Source of the DNA: Nemertoderma westbladi | Lineage: Eukaryota > Xenacoelomorpha > Nemertodermatida > Nemertodermatidae | DNA: 64,000 nt | Direction of reading: 5' to 3' | Assembly (NCBI GenBank): GCA_032718475.1 | Contig: JAUCBJ010000069.1 | Coordinates: 62,001-126,000, forward strand | In this document: piece by piece, positions 1 to 15,532 of the stretch | How positions within the stretch are numbered: position 1 is the stretch's first letter | Layout of the letters: the number at the start of each line of letters is the position of its first letter | Notes under the pieces: model-generated | Told to the model about the DNA's origin: nothing | Database searches by the model: none | What the model saw: only the letters and a program-made list of their open reading frames with translations | Position numbers and translations under genes: made by a program

Positions 1-3000
1 CGGCTACTCTTACAACACAAGGTGCTATTTAACCTAAAACCTCACTGCCACACGGCTACTCTATACAACACAAGGTGCTATTTAACCTAAAACCTCACTG
101 CCACACGGCTACTCTATACAACACAAGGTGCTATTTAACCTAAAACCTCACTGTCACACGGCTACTCTATACAACACAAGGTGCTATTTAACCTAAAACC
201 TCACTGCCACACGGCTACTCTATACAACACAAGGTGCTATTTAACCTAAAACCTCACTGCCACACGGCTACTCTATACAACACAAGGTGCTATTTAACCT
301 AAAACCTCACTGCCACACGGCTACTCTATACAACACAAGGTGCTATTTAACCTAAAACCTCACTGCCACACGGCTACTCTATACAACACAAGGTGCTATT
401 TAACCTAAAACCTCACTGCCACACGGCTACTCTAACAACACAAGGTGCTATTTAACCTAAAACCTCACTGCCACACGGCTACTCTATACAACACAAGGTG
501 CTATTTAACCTAAAACCTCACTGCCACACGGCTACTCTATACAACACAAGGTGCTATTTAACCTAAAACCTCGCTGTCACACGGCTACTCTATACAACAC
601 AAGGTGCTATTTAACCTAAAACCTCACTGCCACACGGCTACTCTACAACACAAGGTGCTATTTAACCTAAAACCTCACTGTCACACGGCTACTCTATACA
701 ACACAAGGTGCTATTTAACCTAAAACCTCACTGCCACACGGCTACTCTATACAACACAAGGTTGCTATTTAACCTAAAACCTCACTGTCACACGGCTACT
801 CTATACAACACAAGGTGCTATTTAACCTAAAACCTCACTGCCACACGGCTACTCTACAACACAAGGTGCTATTTAACCTAAAACCTCACTGCCACACGGC
901 TACTCTATACAACACAAGGTGCTATTTAACCTAAAACCTCACTGCCACACGGCTACTCTATACAACACAAGGTTGCTATTTAACCTAAAACCTCACTGCC
1001 ACACGGCTACTCTATACAACACAAGGTGCTATTTAACCTAAAACCTCACTGCCACACGGCTACTCTATACAACACAAGGTGCTATTTAACCTAAAACCTC
1101 ACTGCCACACGGCTACTCTATACAACACAAGGTGCTATTTAACCTAAAACCTCACTGCCACACGGCTACTCTACAACACAAGGTGCTATTTAACCTAAAA
1201 CCTCACTGCCACACGGCTACTCTATACAACACAAGGTGCTATTTAACCTAAAACCTCACTGCCACACGGCTACTCTATACAACACAAGGTGCTATTTAAC
1301 CTAAAACCTCACTGCCACACGGCTACTCTACAACACAAGGTGCTATTTAACCTAAAACCTCACTGCCACACGGCTACTCTATACAACACAAGGTGCTATT
1401 TAACCTAAAACCTCACTGCCACACGGCTACTCTATACAACACAAGGTGCTATTTAACCTAAAACCTCACTGCCACACGGCTACTCTATACAACACAAGGT
1501 GCTATTTAACCTAAAACCTCGCTGCCACACGGCTACTCTATACAACACAAGGTTGCTATTTAACCTAAAACCTCGCTGCCACACGGCTACTCTACAACAC
1601 AAGGTGCTATTTAACCTAAAACCTCACTGCCACACGGCTACTCTATACAACACAAGGTGCTATTTAACCTAAAACCTCACTGCCACACGGCTACTCTATA
1701 CAACACAAGGTGCTATTTAACCTAAAACCCCGCTGCCACACGGCTACTCTAACAACACAAGGTGCTATTTAACCTAAAACCTCACTGCCACACGGCTACT
1801 CTATACAACACAAGGTGCTATTTAACCTAAAACCTCACTGCCACACGGCTACTCTATACAACACAAGGTTGCTATTTAACCTAAAACCTCACTGCCACAC
1901 GGCTACTCTATACAACACAAGGTGCTATTTAACCTAAAACCTCACTGCCACACGGCTACTCTATACAACACAAGGTGCTATTTAACCTAAAACCTCGCTG
2001 CCACACGGCTACTCTATACAACACAAGGTTGCTATTTAACCTAAAACCTCACTGCCACACGGCTACTCTATACAACACAAGGTTGCTATTTAACCTAAAA
2101 CCTCACTGCCACACGGCTACTCTATACAACACAAGGTGCTATTTAACCTAAAACCTCACTGCCACACGGCTACTCTATACAACACAAGGTGCTATTTAAC
2201 CTAAAACCTCACTGCCACACGGCTACTCTATACAACACAAGGTGCTATTTAACCTAAAACCTCACTGCCACACGGCTACTCTATACAACACAAGGTGCTA
2301 TTTAACCTAAAACCTCACTGCCACACGGCTACTCTATACAACACAAGGTTGCTATTTAACCTAAAACCTCACTGCCACACGGCTACTCTATACAACACAA
2401 GGTGCTATTTAACCTAAAACCTCACTGCCACACGGCTACTCTATACAACACAAGGTGCTATTTAACCTAAAACCTCACTGCCACACGGCTACTCTATACA
2501 ACACAAGGTGCTATTTAACCTAAAACCTCACTGCCACACGGCTACTCTATACAACACAAGGTGCTATTTAACCTAAAACCTCACTGTCACACGGCTACTC
2601 TATACAACACAAGGTTGCTATTTAACCTAAAACCTCACTGTCACACGGCTACTCTATACAACACAAGGTGCTATTTAACCTAAAACCTCGCTGCCACACG
2701 GCTACTCTATACAACACAAGGTTGCTATTTAACCTAAAACCTCACTGCCACACGGCTACTCTATACAACACAAGGTGCTATTTAACCTAAAACCTCGCTC
2801 CCACACGGCTACTCTACACAACACAAGGTGCTATTTAACCTAAAACCTCACTGCCACACGGCTACTCTATACAACACAAGGTTGCTATTTAACCTAAAAC
2901 CTCACTGCCACACGGCTACTCTAACAACACAAGGTGCTATTTAACCTAAAACCTCACTGTCACACGGCTACTCTATACAACACAAGGTGCTATTTAACCT

Positions 3001-6000
3001 AAAACCTCGCTGCCACACGGCTACTCTATACAACACAAGGTTGCTATTTAACCTAAAACCTCACTGCCACACGGCTACTCTATACAACACAAGGTGCTAT
3101 TTAACCTAAAACCTCGCTCCCACACGGCTACTCTATACAACACAAGGTGCTATTTAACCTAAAACCTCGCTGCCACACGGCTACTCTATACAACACAAGG
3201 TGCTATTTAACCTAAAACCTCGCTGCCACACGGCTACTCTATACAACACAAGGTGCTATTTAACCTAAAACCTCGCTGCCACACGGCTACTCTATACAAC
3301 ACAAGGTGCTATTTAACCTAAAACCTCACTGTCACACGGCTACTCTACAACACAAGGTTGCTATTTAACCTAAAACCTCACTGCCACACGGCTACTCTAT
3401 ACAACACAAGGTGCTATTTAACCTAAAACCTCACTGCCACACGGCTACTCTATACAACACAAGGTGCTATTTAACCTAAAACCTCACTGCCACACGGCTA
3501 CTCTATACAACACAAGGTGCTATTTAACCTAAAACCTCACTGCCACACGGCTACTCTATACAACACAAGGTTGCTATTTAACCTAAAACCTCACTGCCAC
3601 ACGGCTACTCTATACAACACAAGGTGCTATTTAACCTAAAACCTCACTGCCACACGGCTACTCTATACAACACAAGGTGCTATTTAACCTAAAACCTCGC
3701 TGTCACACGGCTACTCTATACAACACAAGGTGCTATTTAACCTAAAACCTCACTGCCACACGGCTACTCTATACAACACAAGGTGCTATTTAACCTAAAA
3801 CCTCACTGCCACACGGCTACTCTATACAACACAAGGTGCTATTTAACCTAAAACCTCACTGCCACACGGCTACTCTATACAACACAAGGTGCTATTTAAC
3901 CTAAAACCTCACTGCCACACGGCTACTCTATACAACACAAGGTGCTATTTAACCTAAAACCTCACTGCCACACGGCTACTCTATACAACACAAGGTGCTA
4001 TTTAACCTAAAACCTCACTGCCACACGGCTACTCTATACAACACAAGGTGCTATTTAACCTAAAACCTCACTGCCACACGGCTACTCTATACAACACAAG
4101 GTGCTATTTAACCTAAAACCTCACTGCCACACGGCTACTCTATACAACACAAGGTGCTATTTAACCTAAAACCTCACTGCCACACGGCTACTCTACAACA
4201 CAAGGTTGCTATTTAACCTAAAACCTCACTGCCACACGGCTACTCTATACAACACAAGGTGCTATTTAACCTAAAACCTCACTGCCACACGGCTACTCTA
4301 TACAACACAAGGTTGCTATTTAACCTAAAACCTCACTGCCACACGGCTACTCTATACAACACAAGGTGCTATTTAACCTAAAACCTCACTGCCACACGGC
4401 TACTCTACAACACAAGGTGCTATTTAACCTAAAACCTCACTGCCACACGGCTACTCTATACAACACAAGGTGCTATTTAACCTAAAACCTCACTGTCACA
4501 CGGCTACTCTATACAACACAAGGTTGCTATTTAACCTAAAACCTCACTGTCACACGGCTACTCTATACAACACAAGGTGCTATTTAACCTAAAACCTCAC
4601 TGCCACACGGCTACTCTACACAACACAAGGTCCTATTTAACCTAAAACCTCACTGCCACACGGCTACTCTACACAACACAAGGTCCTATTTAACCTAAAA
4701 CCCCGCTGCCACACGGCTACTCTATACAACACAAGGTGCTATTTAACCTAAAACCCCGCTGCCACACGGCTACTCTACACAACACAAGGTGCTATTTAAC
4801 CTAAAACCTCACTGCCACACGGCTACTCTATACAACACAAGGTGCTATTTAACCTAAAACCTCACTGCCACACGGCTACTCTACAACACAAGGTTGCTAT
4901 TTAACCTAAAACCTCACTGTCACACGGCTACTCTATACAACACAAGGTTGCTATTTAACCTAAAACCTCACTGCCACACGGCTACTCTACAACACAAGGT
5001 TGCTATTTAACCTAAAACCTCACTGTCACACGGCTACTCTATACAACACAAGGTTGCTATTTAACCTAAAACCTCACTGCCACACGGCTACTCTATACAA
5101 CACAAGGTGCCATTTAACCTAAAACCTCACTGTCACACGGCTACTCTATACAACACAAGGTGCTATTTAACCTAAAACCTCGCTGCCACACGGCTACTCT
5201 ATACAACACAAGGTTGCTATTTAACCTAAAACCTCACTGCCACACGGCTACTCTATACAACACAAGGTGCTATTTAACCTAAAACCTCACTGCCACACGG
5301 CTACTCTATACAACACAAGGTTGCTATTTAACCTAAAACCTCACTGCCACACGGCTACTCTATACAACACAAGGTGCTATTTAACCTAAAACCTCACTGC
5401 CACACGGCTACTCTATACAACACAAGGTGCTATTTAACCTAAAACCTCACTGCCACACGGCTACTCTATACAACACAAGGTGCCATTTAACCTAAAACCT
5501 CACTGTCACACGGCTACTCTATACAACACAAGGTGCTATTTAACCTAAAACCTCGCTCCCACACGGCTACTCTATACAACACAAGGTGCTATTTAACCTA
5601 AAACCCCGCTGCCACACGGCTACTCTATACAACACAAGGTGCTATTTAACCTAAAACCCCGCTGCCACACGGCTACTCTACACAACACAAGGTGCTATTT
5701 AACCTAAAACCTCACTGCCACACGGCTACTCTATACAACACAAGGTTGCTATTTAACCTAAAACCTCACTGCCACACGGCTACTCTACAACACAAGGTTG
5801 CTATTTAACCTAAAACCTCACTGTCACACGGCTACTCTATACAACACAAGGTTGCTATTTAACCTAAAACCTCACTGCCACACGGCTACTCTATACAACA
5901 CAAGGTGCTATTTAACCTAAAACCTCGCTGCCACACGGCTACTCTATACAACACAAGGTGCTATTTAACCTAAAACCTCGCTCCCACACGGCTACTCTAT

Positions 6001-6400
6001 ACAACACAAGGTGCTATTTAACCTAAAACCTCACTGCCACACGGCTACTCTATACAACACAAGGTGCTATTTAACCTAAAACCTCACTGCCACACGGCTA
6101 CTCTATACAACACAAGGTGCTATTTAACCTAAAACCTCACTGCCACACGGCTACTCTATACAACACAAGGTGCTATTTAACCTAAAACCTCGCTCCCACA
6201 CGGCTACTCTATACAACACAAGGTTGCTATTTAACCTAAAACCTCACTGTCACACGGCTACTCTATACAACACAAGGTGCTATTTAACCTAAAACCTCGC
6301 TCCCACACGGCTACTCTATACAACACAAGGTGCTATTTAACCTAAAACCTCGCTGTCACACGGCTACTCTATACAACACAAGGTTGCTATTTAACCTAAA
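1..6400. repeat. Satellite subdomain: homogeneous, 53-bp dominated
   Basis: This stretch is dominated by the 53-bp monomer with CACTGCCACACGG, with scattered 54-bp and 51-bp monomers and some CGCTCCCACACGG copies. The ACAATGG variant, common elsewhere, is absent until about 6,407. The high uniformity suggests recent homogenisation by unequal exchange or gene conversion. The boundary is approximate. Confidence 0.7.
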
Positions 6401-8359
6401 ACCTCGCTCCACAATGGCTACTCTATACAACACAAGGTTGCTATTTAACCTAAAACCTCACTGCCACACGGCTACTCTATACAACACAAGGTGCCATTTA
6501 ACCTAAAACCTCACTGTCACACGGCTACTCTATACAACACAAGGTGCTATTTAACCTAAAACCTCGCTCCCACACGGCTACTCTATACAACACAAGGTGC
6601 TATTTAACCTAAAACCTCGCTCCCACACGGCTACTCTATACAACACAAGGTTGCTATTTAACCTAAAACCTCACTGCCACACGGCTACTCTATACAACAC
6701 AAGGTGCTATTTAACCTAAAACCTCGCTCCCACACGGCTACTCTATACAACACAAGGTTGCTATTTAACCTAAAACCTCACTGCCACACGGCTACTCTAT
6801 ACAACACAAGGTGCTATTTAACCTAAAACCCCGCTGCCACACGGCTACTCTACAACACAAGGTGCTATTTAACCTAAAACCCCGCTGCCACACGGCTACT
6901 CTATACAACACAAGGTGCTATTTAACCTAAAACCTCACTGCCACACGGCTACTCTATACAACACAAGGTGCTATTTAACCTAAAACCTCACTGCCACACG
7001 GCTACTCTATACAACACAAGGTGCTATTTAACCTAAAACCTCACTGCCACACGGCTACTCTATACAACACAAGGTGCTATTTAACCTAAAACCTCACTGC
7101 CACACGGCTACTCTATACAACACAAGGTGCTATTTAACCTAAAACCTCGCTCCCACACGGCTACTCTATACAACACAAGGTGCTATTTAACCTAAAACCT
7201 CGCTCCCACACGGCTACTCTATACAACACAAGGTGCTATTTAACCTAAAACCTCACTGTCACACGGCTACTCTACAACACAAGGTTGCTATTTAACCTAA
7301 AACCTCACTGTCACACGGCTACTCTATACAACACAAGGTGCTATTTAACCTAAAACCTCACTGTCACACGGCTACTCTACAACACAAGGTTGCTATTTAA
7401 CCTAAAACCTCACTGTCGCACGGCTACTCTATACAACACAAGGTGCTATTTAACCTAAAACCCCGCTGCCACACGGCTACTCTACAACACAAGGTGCTAT
7501 TTAACCTAAAACCTCACTGTTACACGGCTACTCTATACAACACAAGGTGCTATTTAACCTAAAACCTCACTGTCACACGGCTACTCTATACAACACAAGG
7601 TGCTATTTAACCTAAAACCTCGCTGCCACACGGCTACTCTATACAACACAAGGTGCTATTTAACCTAAAACCTCGCTGCCACACGGCTACTCTATACAAC
7701 ACAAGGTGCTATTTAACCTAAAACCTCGCTGCCACACGGCTACTCTATACAACACAAGGTTGCTATTTAACCTAAAACCTCACTGCCACACGGCTACTCT
7801 ATACAACACAAGGCGCTATTTAACCTAAAACCTCGCTGCCACACGGCTACTCTATACAACACAAGGTTGCTATTTAACCTAAAACCTCGCTCCACAATGG
7901 CTACTCTATACAACACAAGGTTGCTATTTAACCTAAAACAGCACTGTCACACGGCTACTCTACAACACAAGGTTGCTATTTAACCTAAAACCTCACTGCC
8001 ACACGGCTACTCTATACAACACAAGGTTGCTATTTAACCTAAAACCTCACTGTCACACGGCTACTCTACAACACAAGGTTGCTATTTAACCTAAAACCTC
8101 GCTCCCACACGGCTACTCTATACAACACAAGGTGCTATTTAACCTAAAACCTCACTGTCACACGGCTACTCTATACAACACAAGGTTGCTATTTAACCTA
8201 AAACCTCGCTCCACAATGGCTACTCTATACAACACAAGGTTGCTATTTAACCTAAAACCTCACTGTCACACGGCTACTATACAACACAAGGTGCTATTTA
8301 ACCTAAAACCTCGCTGTCACACGGCTACTCTATACAACACAAGGTGCTATTTAACCTAA

Positions 8360-11300
8360 AACCTCGCTCCACAATGGCTACTCTACAACACAAGGTTGCT
8401 ATTTAACCTAAAACCTCGCTCCCACACGGCTACTCTACAACACAAGGTTGCTATTTAACCTAAAACCTCGCTCCACAATGGCTACTCTATACAACACAAG
8501 GTTGCTATTTAACCTAAAACCTCGCTCCACAATGGCTACTCTACAACACAAGGTTGCTATTTAACCTAAAACCTCGCTCCACAATGGCTACTCTATACAA
8601 CACAAGGTTGCTATTTAACCTAAAACCTCGCTCCACAATGGCTACTCTACAACACAAGGTTGCTATTTAACCTAAAACCTCGCTCCACAATGGCTACTCT
8701 ATACAACACAAGGTTGCTATTTAACCTAAAACCTCGCTCCCACACGGCTACTCTATACAACACAAGGTTGCTATTTAACCTAAAACCTCGCTCCACAATG
8801 GCTACTCTATACAACACAAGGTTGCTATTTAACCTAAAACCTCACTGTCACACGGCTACTATACAACACAAGGTGCTATTTAACCTAAAACCTCGCTGTC
8901 AAACGGCTACTCTATACAACACAAGGTGCTATTTAACCTAAAACCTCGCTCCACAATGGCTACTCTACAACACAAGGTTGCTATTTAACCTAAAACCTCG
9001 CTCCCACACGGCTACTCTATACAACACAAGGTTGCTATTTAACCTAAAACCTCGCTCCACAATGGCTACTCTATACAACACAAGGTTGCTATTTAACCTA
9101 AAACCTCACTGTCACACGGCTACTATACAACACAAGGTGCTATTTAACCTAAAACCTCGCTCCCACACGGCTACTCTACAACACAAGGTTGCTATTTAAC
9201 CTAAAACCTCGCTCCACAATGGCTACTCTATACAACACAAGGTTGCTATTTAACCTAAAACCTCGCTCCCACACGGCTACTCTACAACACAAGGTTGCTA
9301 TTTAACCTAAAACCTCGCTCCACAATGGCTACTCTATACAACACAAGGTTGCTATTTAACCTAAAACCTCGCTCCACAATGGCTACTCTACAACACAAGG
9401 TTGCTATTTAACCTAAAACCTCGCTCCACAATGGCTACTCTATACAACACAAGGTTGCTATTTAACCTAAAACCTCGCTCCCACACGGCTACTCTATACA
9501 ACACAAGGTTGCTATTTAACCTAAAACCTCGCTCCACAATGGCTACTCTATACAACACAAGGTGCTATTTAACCTAAAACCTCGCTCCACAATGGCTACT
9601 CTACAACACAAGGTTGCTATTTAACCTAAAACCTCGCTCCCACACGGCTACTCTATACAACACAAGGTTGCTATTTAACCTAAAACCTCGCTCCACAATG
9701 GCTACTCTATACAACACAAGGTTGCTATTTAACCTAAAACCTCACTGTCACACGGCTACTCTATACAACACAAGGTTGCTATTTAACCTAAAACCTCGCT
9801 CCCACACGGCTACTCTATACAACACAAGGTTGCTATTTAACCTAAAACCTCGCTCCACAATGGCTACTCTATACAACACAAGGTTGCTATTTAACCTAAA
9901 ACCTCACTGTCACACGGCTACTATACAACACAAGGTGCTATTTAACCTAAAACCTCGCTGTCACACGGCTACTCTATACAACACAAGGTGCTATTTAACC
10001 TAAAACCTCGCTCCACAATGGCTACTCTACAACACAAGGTTGCTATTTAACCTAAAACCTCGCTCCCACACGGCTACTCTATACAACACAAGGTTGCTAT
10101 TTAACCTAAAACCTCGCTCCACAATGGCTACTCTACAACACAAGGTTGCTATTTAACCTAAAACCTCGCTCCACAATGGCTACTCTATACAACACAAGGT
10201 TGCTATTTAACCTAAAACCTCACTGTCACACGGCTACTCTATACAACACAAGGTGCTATTTAACCTAAAACCTCGCTGTCACACGGCTACTCTATACAAC
10301 ACAAGGTTGCTATTTAACCTAAAACCTCGCTCCACAATGGCTACTCTACAACACAAGGTTGCTATTTAACCTAAAACCTCGCTCCACAATGGCTACTCTA
10401 TACAACACAAGGTTGCTATTTAACCTAAAACCTCGCTCCCACACGGCTACTCTATACAACACAAGGTTGCTATTTAACCTAAAACCTCGCTCCACAATGG
10501 CTACTCTATACAACACAAGGTTGCTATTTAACCTAAAACCTCGCTCCCACACGGCTACTCTATACAACACAAGGTTGCTATTTAACCTAAAACCTCGCTC
10601 CACAATGGCTACTCTATACAACACAAGGTTGCTATTTAACCTAAAACCTCACTGTCACACGGCTACTCTATACAACACAAGGTGCTATTTAACCTAAAAC
10701 CTCACTGCCACACGGCTACTCTATACAACACAAGGTGCTATTTAACCTAAAACCTCGCTGTCACACGGCTACTCTATACAACACAAGGTGCTATTTAACC
10801 TAAAACCTCGCTCCCACACGGCTACTCTATACAACACAAGGTTGCTATTTAACCTAAAACCTCGCTGTCACACGGCTACTCTATACAACACAAGGTGCTA
10901 TTTAACCTAAAACCTCGCTCCCACACGGCTACTCTATACAACACAAGGTTGCTATTTAACCTAAAACCTCACTGTCACACGGCTACTCTATACAACACAA
11001 GGTGCTATTTAACCTAAAACCCCGCTGCCACACGGCTACTCTATACAACACAAGGTGCTATTTAACCTAAAACCTCGCTCTCACACGGCTACTCTATACA
11101 ACACAAGGTTGCTATTTAACCTAAAACCTCGCAGCCACACGGCTACTCTATACAACACAAGGTGCTATTTAACCTAAAACCTCGCTCTCACACGGCTACT
11201 CTATACAACACAAGGTTGCTATTTAACCTAAAACCTCGCTGTCACACGGCTACTCTATACAACACAAGGTTGCTATTTAACCTAAAACCTCGCTGCCACA

Positions 11301-11480
11301 CGGCTACTCTATACAACACAAGGTTGCTATTTAACCTAAAACCTCGCTCCACAATGGCTACTCTACAACACAAGGTTGCTATTTAACCTAAAACCTCACT
11401 GTCACACGGCTACTCTACACAACACAAGGTGCTATTTAACCTAAAACCTCGCTCCACAATGGCTACTCTACAACACAAGG
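8360..11480. repeat. Satellite subdomain rich in the CTCCACAATGG variant
   Basis: The CGCTCCACAATGG monomer type, seen first at about 6,407 and 7,890, becomes frequent here and is mixed with CGCTCCCACACGG and 54-bp monomers. It then disappears until about 22,621. Longer near-repeats occur inside the block: the segment starting near 9,614 repeats a pattern also seen near 8,660 and 8,978. Edges are judged by eye. Confidence 0.65.
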
Positions 11481-11799
11481 TTGCTATTTAACCTAAAACC
11501 TCGCTCCCACACGGCTACTCTATACAACACAAGGTTGCTATTTAACCTAAAACCTCGCTCCCACACGGCTACTCTATACAACACAAGGTGCTATTTAACC
11601 TAAAACCCCGCTGCCACACGGCTACTCTACAACACAAGGTTGCTATTTAACCTAAAACCTCGCTCCCACACGGCTGCTCTATACAACACAAGGTGCTATT
11701 TAACCTAAAACCTCACTGCCACACGGCTACTCTACACAACACAAGGTGCTATTTAACCTAAAACCCCGCTGCCACACGGCTACTCTACAACACAAGGTG

Positions 11800-14700
11800 C
11801 TATTTAACCTAAAACCTCGCTCCCACACGGCTACTCTATACAACACAAGGTGCTATTTAACCTAAAACCTCACTGCCACACGGCTACTCTACAACACAAG
11901 GTGCTATTTAACCTAAAACCTCACTGTCACACGGCTACTCTACAACACAAGGTGCTATTTAACCTAAAACCTCACTGTCACACGGCTACTCTACAACACA
12001 AGGTTGCTATTTAACCTAAAACCTCGCTGTCACACGGCTACTCTATACAACACAAGGTGCTATTTAACCTAAAACCTCACTGTCACACGGCTACTCTACA
12101 CAACACAAGGTGCTATTTAACCTAAAACCTCGCTCCCACACGGCTACTCTATACAACACAAGGTGCTATTTAACCTAAAACCTCACTGCCACACGGCTAC
12201 TCTACACAACACAAGGTGCTATTTAACCTAAAACCCCGCTGCCACACGGCTACTCTACAACACAAGGTGCTATTTAACCTAAAACCTCGCTGTCACACGG
12301 CTACTCTACAACACAAGGTTGCTATTTAACCTAAAACCTCGCTGTCACACGGCTACTCTATACAACACAAGGTTGCTATTTAACCTAAAACCTCGCTGTC
12401 ACACGGCTACTCTACACAACACAAGGTGCTATTTAACCTAAAACCTCGCTGTCACACGGCTACTCTACAACACAAGGTTGCTATTTAACCTAAAACCTCG
12501 CTGTCACACGGCTACTCTATACAACACAAGGTTGCTATTTAACCTAAAACCTCGCTGTCACACGGCTACTCTACACAACACAAGGTGCTATTTAACCTAA
12601 AACCCCGCTGCCACACGGCTACTCTACAACACAAGGTGCTATTTAACCTAAAACCTCGCTGTCACACGGCTACTCTACAACACAAGGTTGCTATTTAACC
12701 TAAAACCTCGCTGTCACACGGCTACTCTACACAACACAAGGTGCTATTTAACCTAAAACCCCGCTGCCACACGGCTACTCTACAACACAAGGTGCTATTT
12801 AACCTAAAACCTCGCTGTCACACGGCTACTCTACAACACAAGGTTGCTATTTAACCTAAAACCTCGCTGTCACACGGCTACTCTATACAACACAAGGTTG
12901 CTATTTAACCTAAAACCTCGCTGTCACACGGCTACTCTACACAACACAAGGTGCTATTTAACCTAAAACCTCGCTCCCACACGGCTACTCTATACAACAC
13001 AAGGTGCTATTTAACCTAAAACCTCACTGCCACACGGCTACTCTACACAACACAAGGTGCTATTTAACCTAAAACCCCGCTGCCACACGGCTACTCTACA
13101 ACACAAGGTGCTATTTAACCTAAAACCTCGCTGTCACACGGCTACTCTACAACACAAGGTTGCTATTTAACCTAAAACCCCGCTGCCACACGGCTACTCT
13201 ACAACACAAGGTGCTATTTAACCTAAAACCTCGCTGTCACACGGCTACTCTACAACACAAGGTTGCTATTTAACCTAAAACCTCGCTGTCACACGGCTAC
13301 TCTATACAACACAAGGTGCTATTTAACCTAAAACCTCGCTCCCACACGGCTACTCTATACAACACAAGGTGCTATTTAACCTAAAACCTCACTGCCACAC
13401 GGCTACTCTACAACACAAGGTGCTATTTAACCTAAAACCTCACTGTCACACGGCTACTCTACAACACAAGGTGCTATTTAACCTAAAACCTCACTGTCAC
13501 ACGGCTACTCTACAACACAAGGTTGCTATTTAACCTAAAACCTCGCTGTCACACGGCTACTCTATACAACACAAGGTGCTATTTAACCTAAAACCTCACT
13601 GTCACACGGCTACTCTACACAACACAAGGTGCTATTTAACCTAAAACCTCGCTCCCACACGGCTACTCTATACAACACAAGGTGCTATTTAACCTAAAAC
13701 CTCACTGCCACACGGCTACTCTACACAACACAAGGTGCTATTTAACCTAAAACCCCGCTGCCACACGGCTACTCTACAACACAAGGTGCTATTTAACCTA
13801 AAACCTCGCTGTCACACGGCTACTCTACAACACAAGGTTGCTATTTAACCTAAAACCTCGCTGTCACACGGCTACTCTATACAACACAAGGTTGCTATTT
13901 AACCTAAAACCTCGCTGTCACACGGCTACTCTACACAACACAAGGTGCTATTTAACCTAAAACCTCGCTGTCACACGGCTACTCTACAACACAAGGTTGC
14001 TATTTAACCTAAAACCTCGCTGTCACACGGCTACTCTATACAACACAAGGTTGCTATTTAACCTAAAACCTCGCTGTCACACGGCTACTCTACACAACAC
14101 AAGGTGCTATTTAACCTAAAACCCCGCTGCCACACGGCTACTCTACAACACAAGGTGCTATTTAACCTAAAACCTCGCTGTCACACGGCTACTCTACAAC
14201 ACAAGGTTGCTATTTAACCTAAAACCTCGCTGTCACACGGCTACTCTACACAACACAAGGTGCTATTTAACCTAAAACCCCGCTGCCACACGGCTACTCT
14301 ACAACACAAGGTGCTATTTAACCTAAAACCTCGCTGTCACACGGCTACTCTACAACACAAGGTTGCTATTTAACCTAAAACCTCGCTGTCACACGGCTAC
14401 TCTATACAACACAAGGTTGCTATTTAACCTAAAACCTCGCTGTCACACGGCTACTCTACACAACACAAGGTGCTATTTAACCTAAAACCTCGCTCCCACA
14501 CGGCTACTCTATACAACACAAGGTGCTATTTAACCTAAAACCTCACTGCCACACGGCTACTCTACACAACACAAGGTGCTATTTAACCTAAAACCCCGCT
14601 GCCACACGGCTACTCTACAACACAAGGTGCTATTTAACCTAAAACCTCGCTGTCACACGGCTACTCTACAACACAAGGTTGCTATTTAACCTAAAACCCC

Positions 14701-15170
14701 GCTGCCACACGGCTACTCTACAACACAAGGTGCTATTTAACCTAAAACCTCGCTGTCACACGGCTACTCTACAACACAAGGTTGCTATTTAACCTAAAAC
14801 CTCGCTGTCACACGGCTACTCTATACAACACAAGGTGCTATTTAACCTAAAACCTCGCTCCCACACGGCTACTCTATACAACACAAGGTGCTATTTAACC
14901 TAAAACCTCACTGCCACACGGCTACTCTACAACACAAGGTGCTATTTAACCTAAAACCTCACTGTCACACGGCTACTCTACAACACAAGGTGCTATTTAA
15001 CCTAAAACCTCACTGTCACACGGCTACTCTACAACACAAGGTTGCTATTTAACCTAAAACCTCGCTGTCACACGGCTACTCTATACAACACAAGGTGCTA
15101 TTTAACCTAAAACCTCACTGTCACACGGCTACTCTACACAACACAAGGTGCTATTTAACCTAAAACCTCG
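11800..15170. repeat. Higher-order repeat, 1,519-bp period, two full copies plus a partial third
   Basis: The segment that begins TCCCACACGG at 11,821 recurs at 13,340 and again at 14,859, exactly 1,519 bp apart each time. It keeps the same order of 51-, 53- and 54-bp monomers and of GCTGTC, GCTCCC and CCCCGCTGCC variants. The third copy stops matching at about 15,170, where CGCTGTC replaces the expected CGCTCCC. One unit holds about 29 monomers. Shorter internal repeats are nested inside each copy. Confidence 0.85.
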
Positions 15171-15220
15171 CTGTCACACGGCTACTCTACAACACAAGGT
15201 GCTATTTAACCTAAAACCTC

Positions 15221-15532
15221 GCTGCCACACGGCTACTCTATACAACACAAGGTGCTATTTAACCTAAAACCTCGCTGCCACACGGCTACTCTACAACACA
15301 AGGTGCTATTTAACCTAAAACCTCGCTGCCACACGGCTACTCTATACAACACAAGGTGCTATTTAACCTAAAACCTCGCTGCCACACGGCTACTCTACAA
15401 CACATGGTGCTATTTAACCTGAAACCTCGCTGCCACACGGCTACTCTATACAACACAAGGTGCTATTTAACCTAAAACCTCGCTGCCACACGGCTACTCT
15501 ACAACACAAGGTTGCTATTTAACCTAAAACCT
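15221..15532. repeat. Dimeric satellite repeat, 104-bp period
   Basis: A 53-bp monomer with CTATACAAC alternates with a 51-bp monomer with CTACAAC, both carrying CGCTGCCACACGG. The dimers start at 15,221, 15,325 and 15,429. This is a small local amplification just beyond the 1,519-bp higher-order block. Confidence 0.7.
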
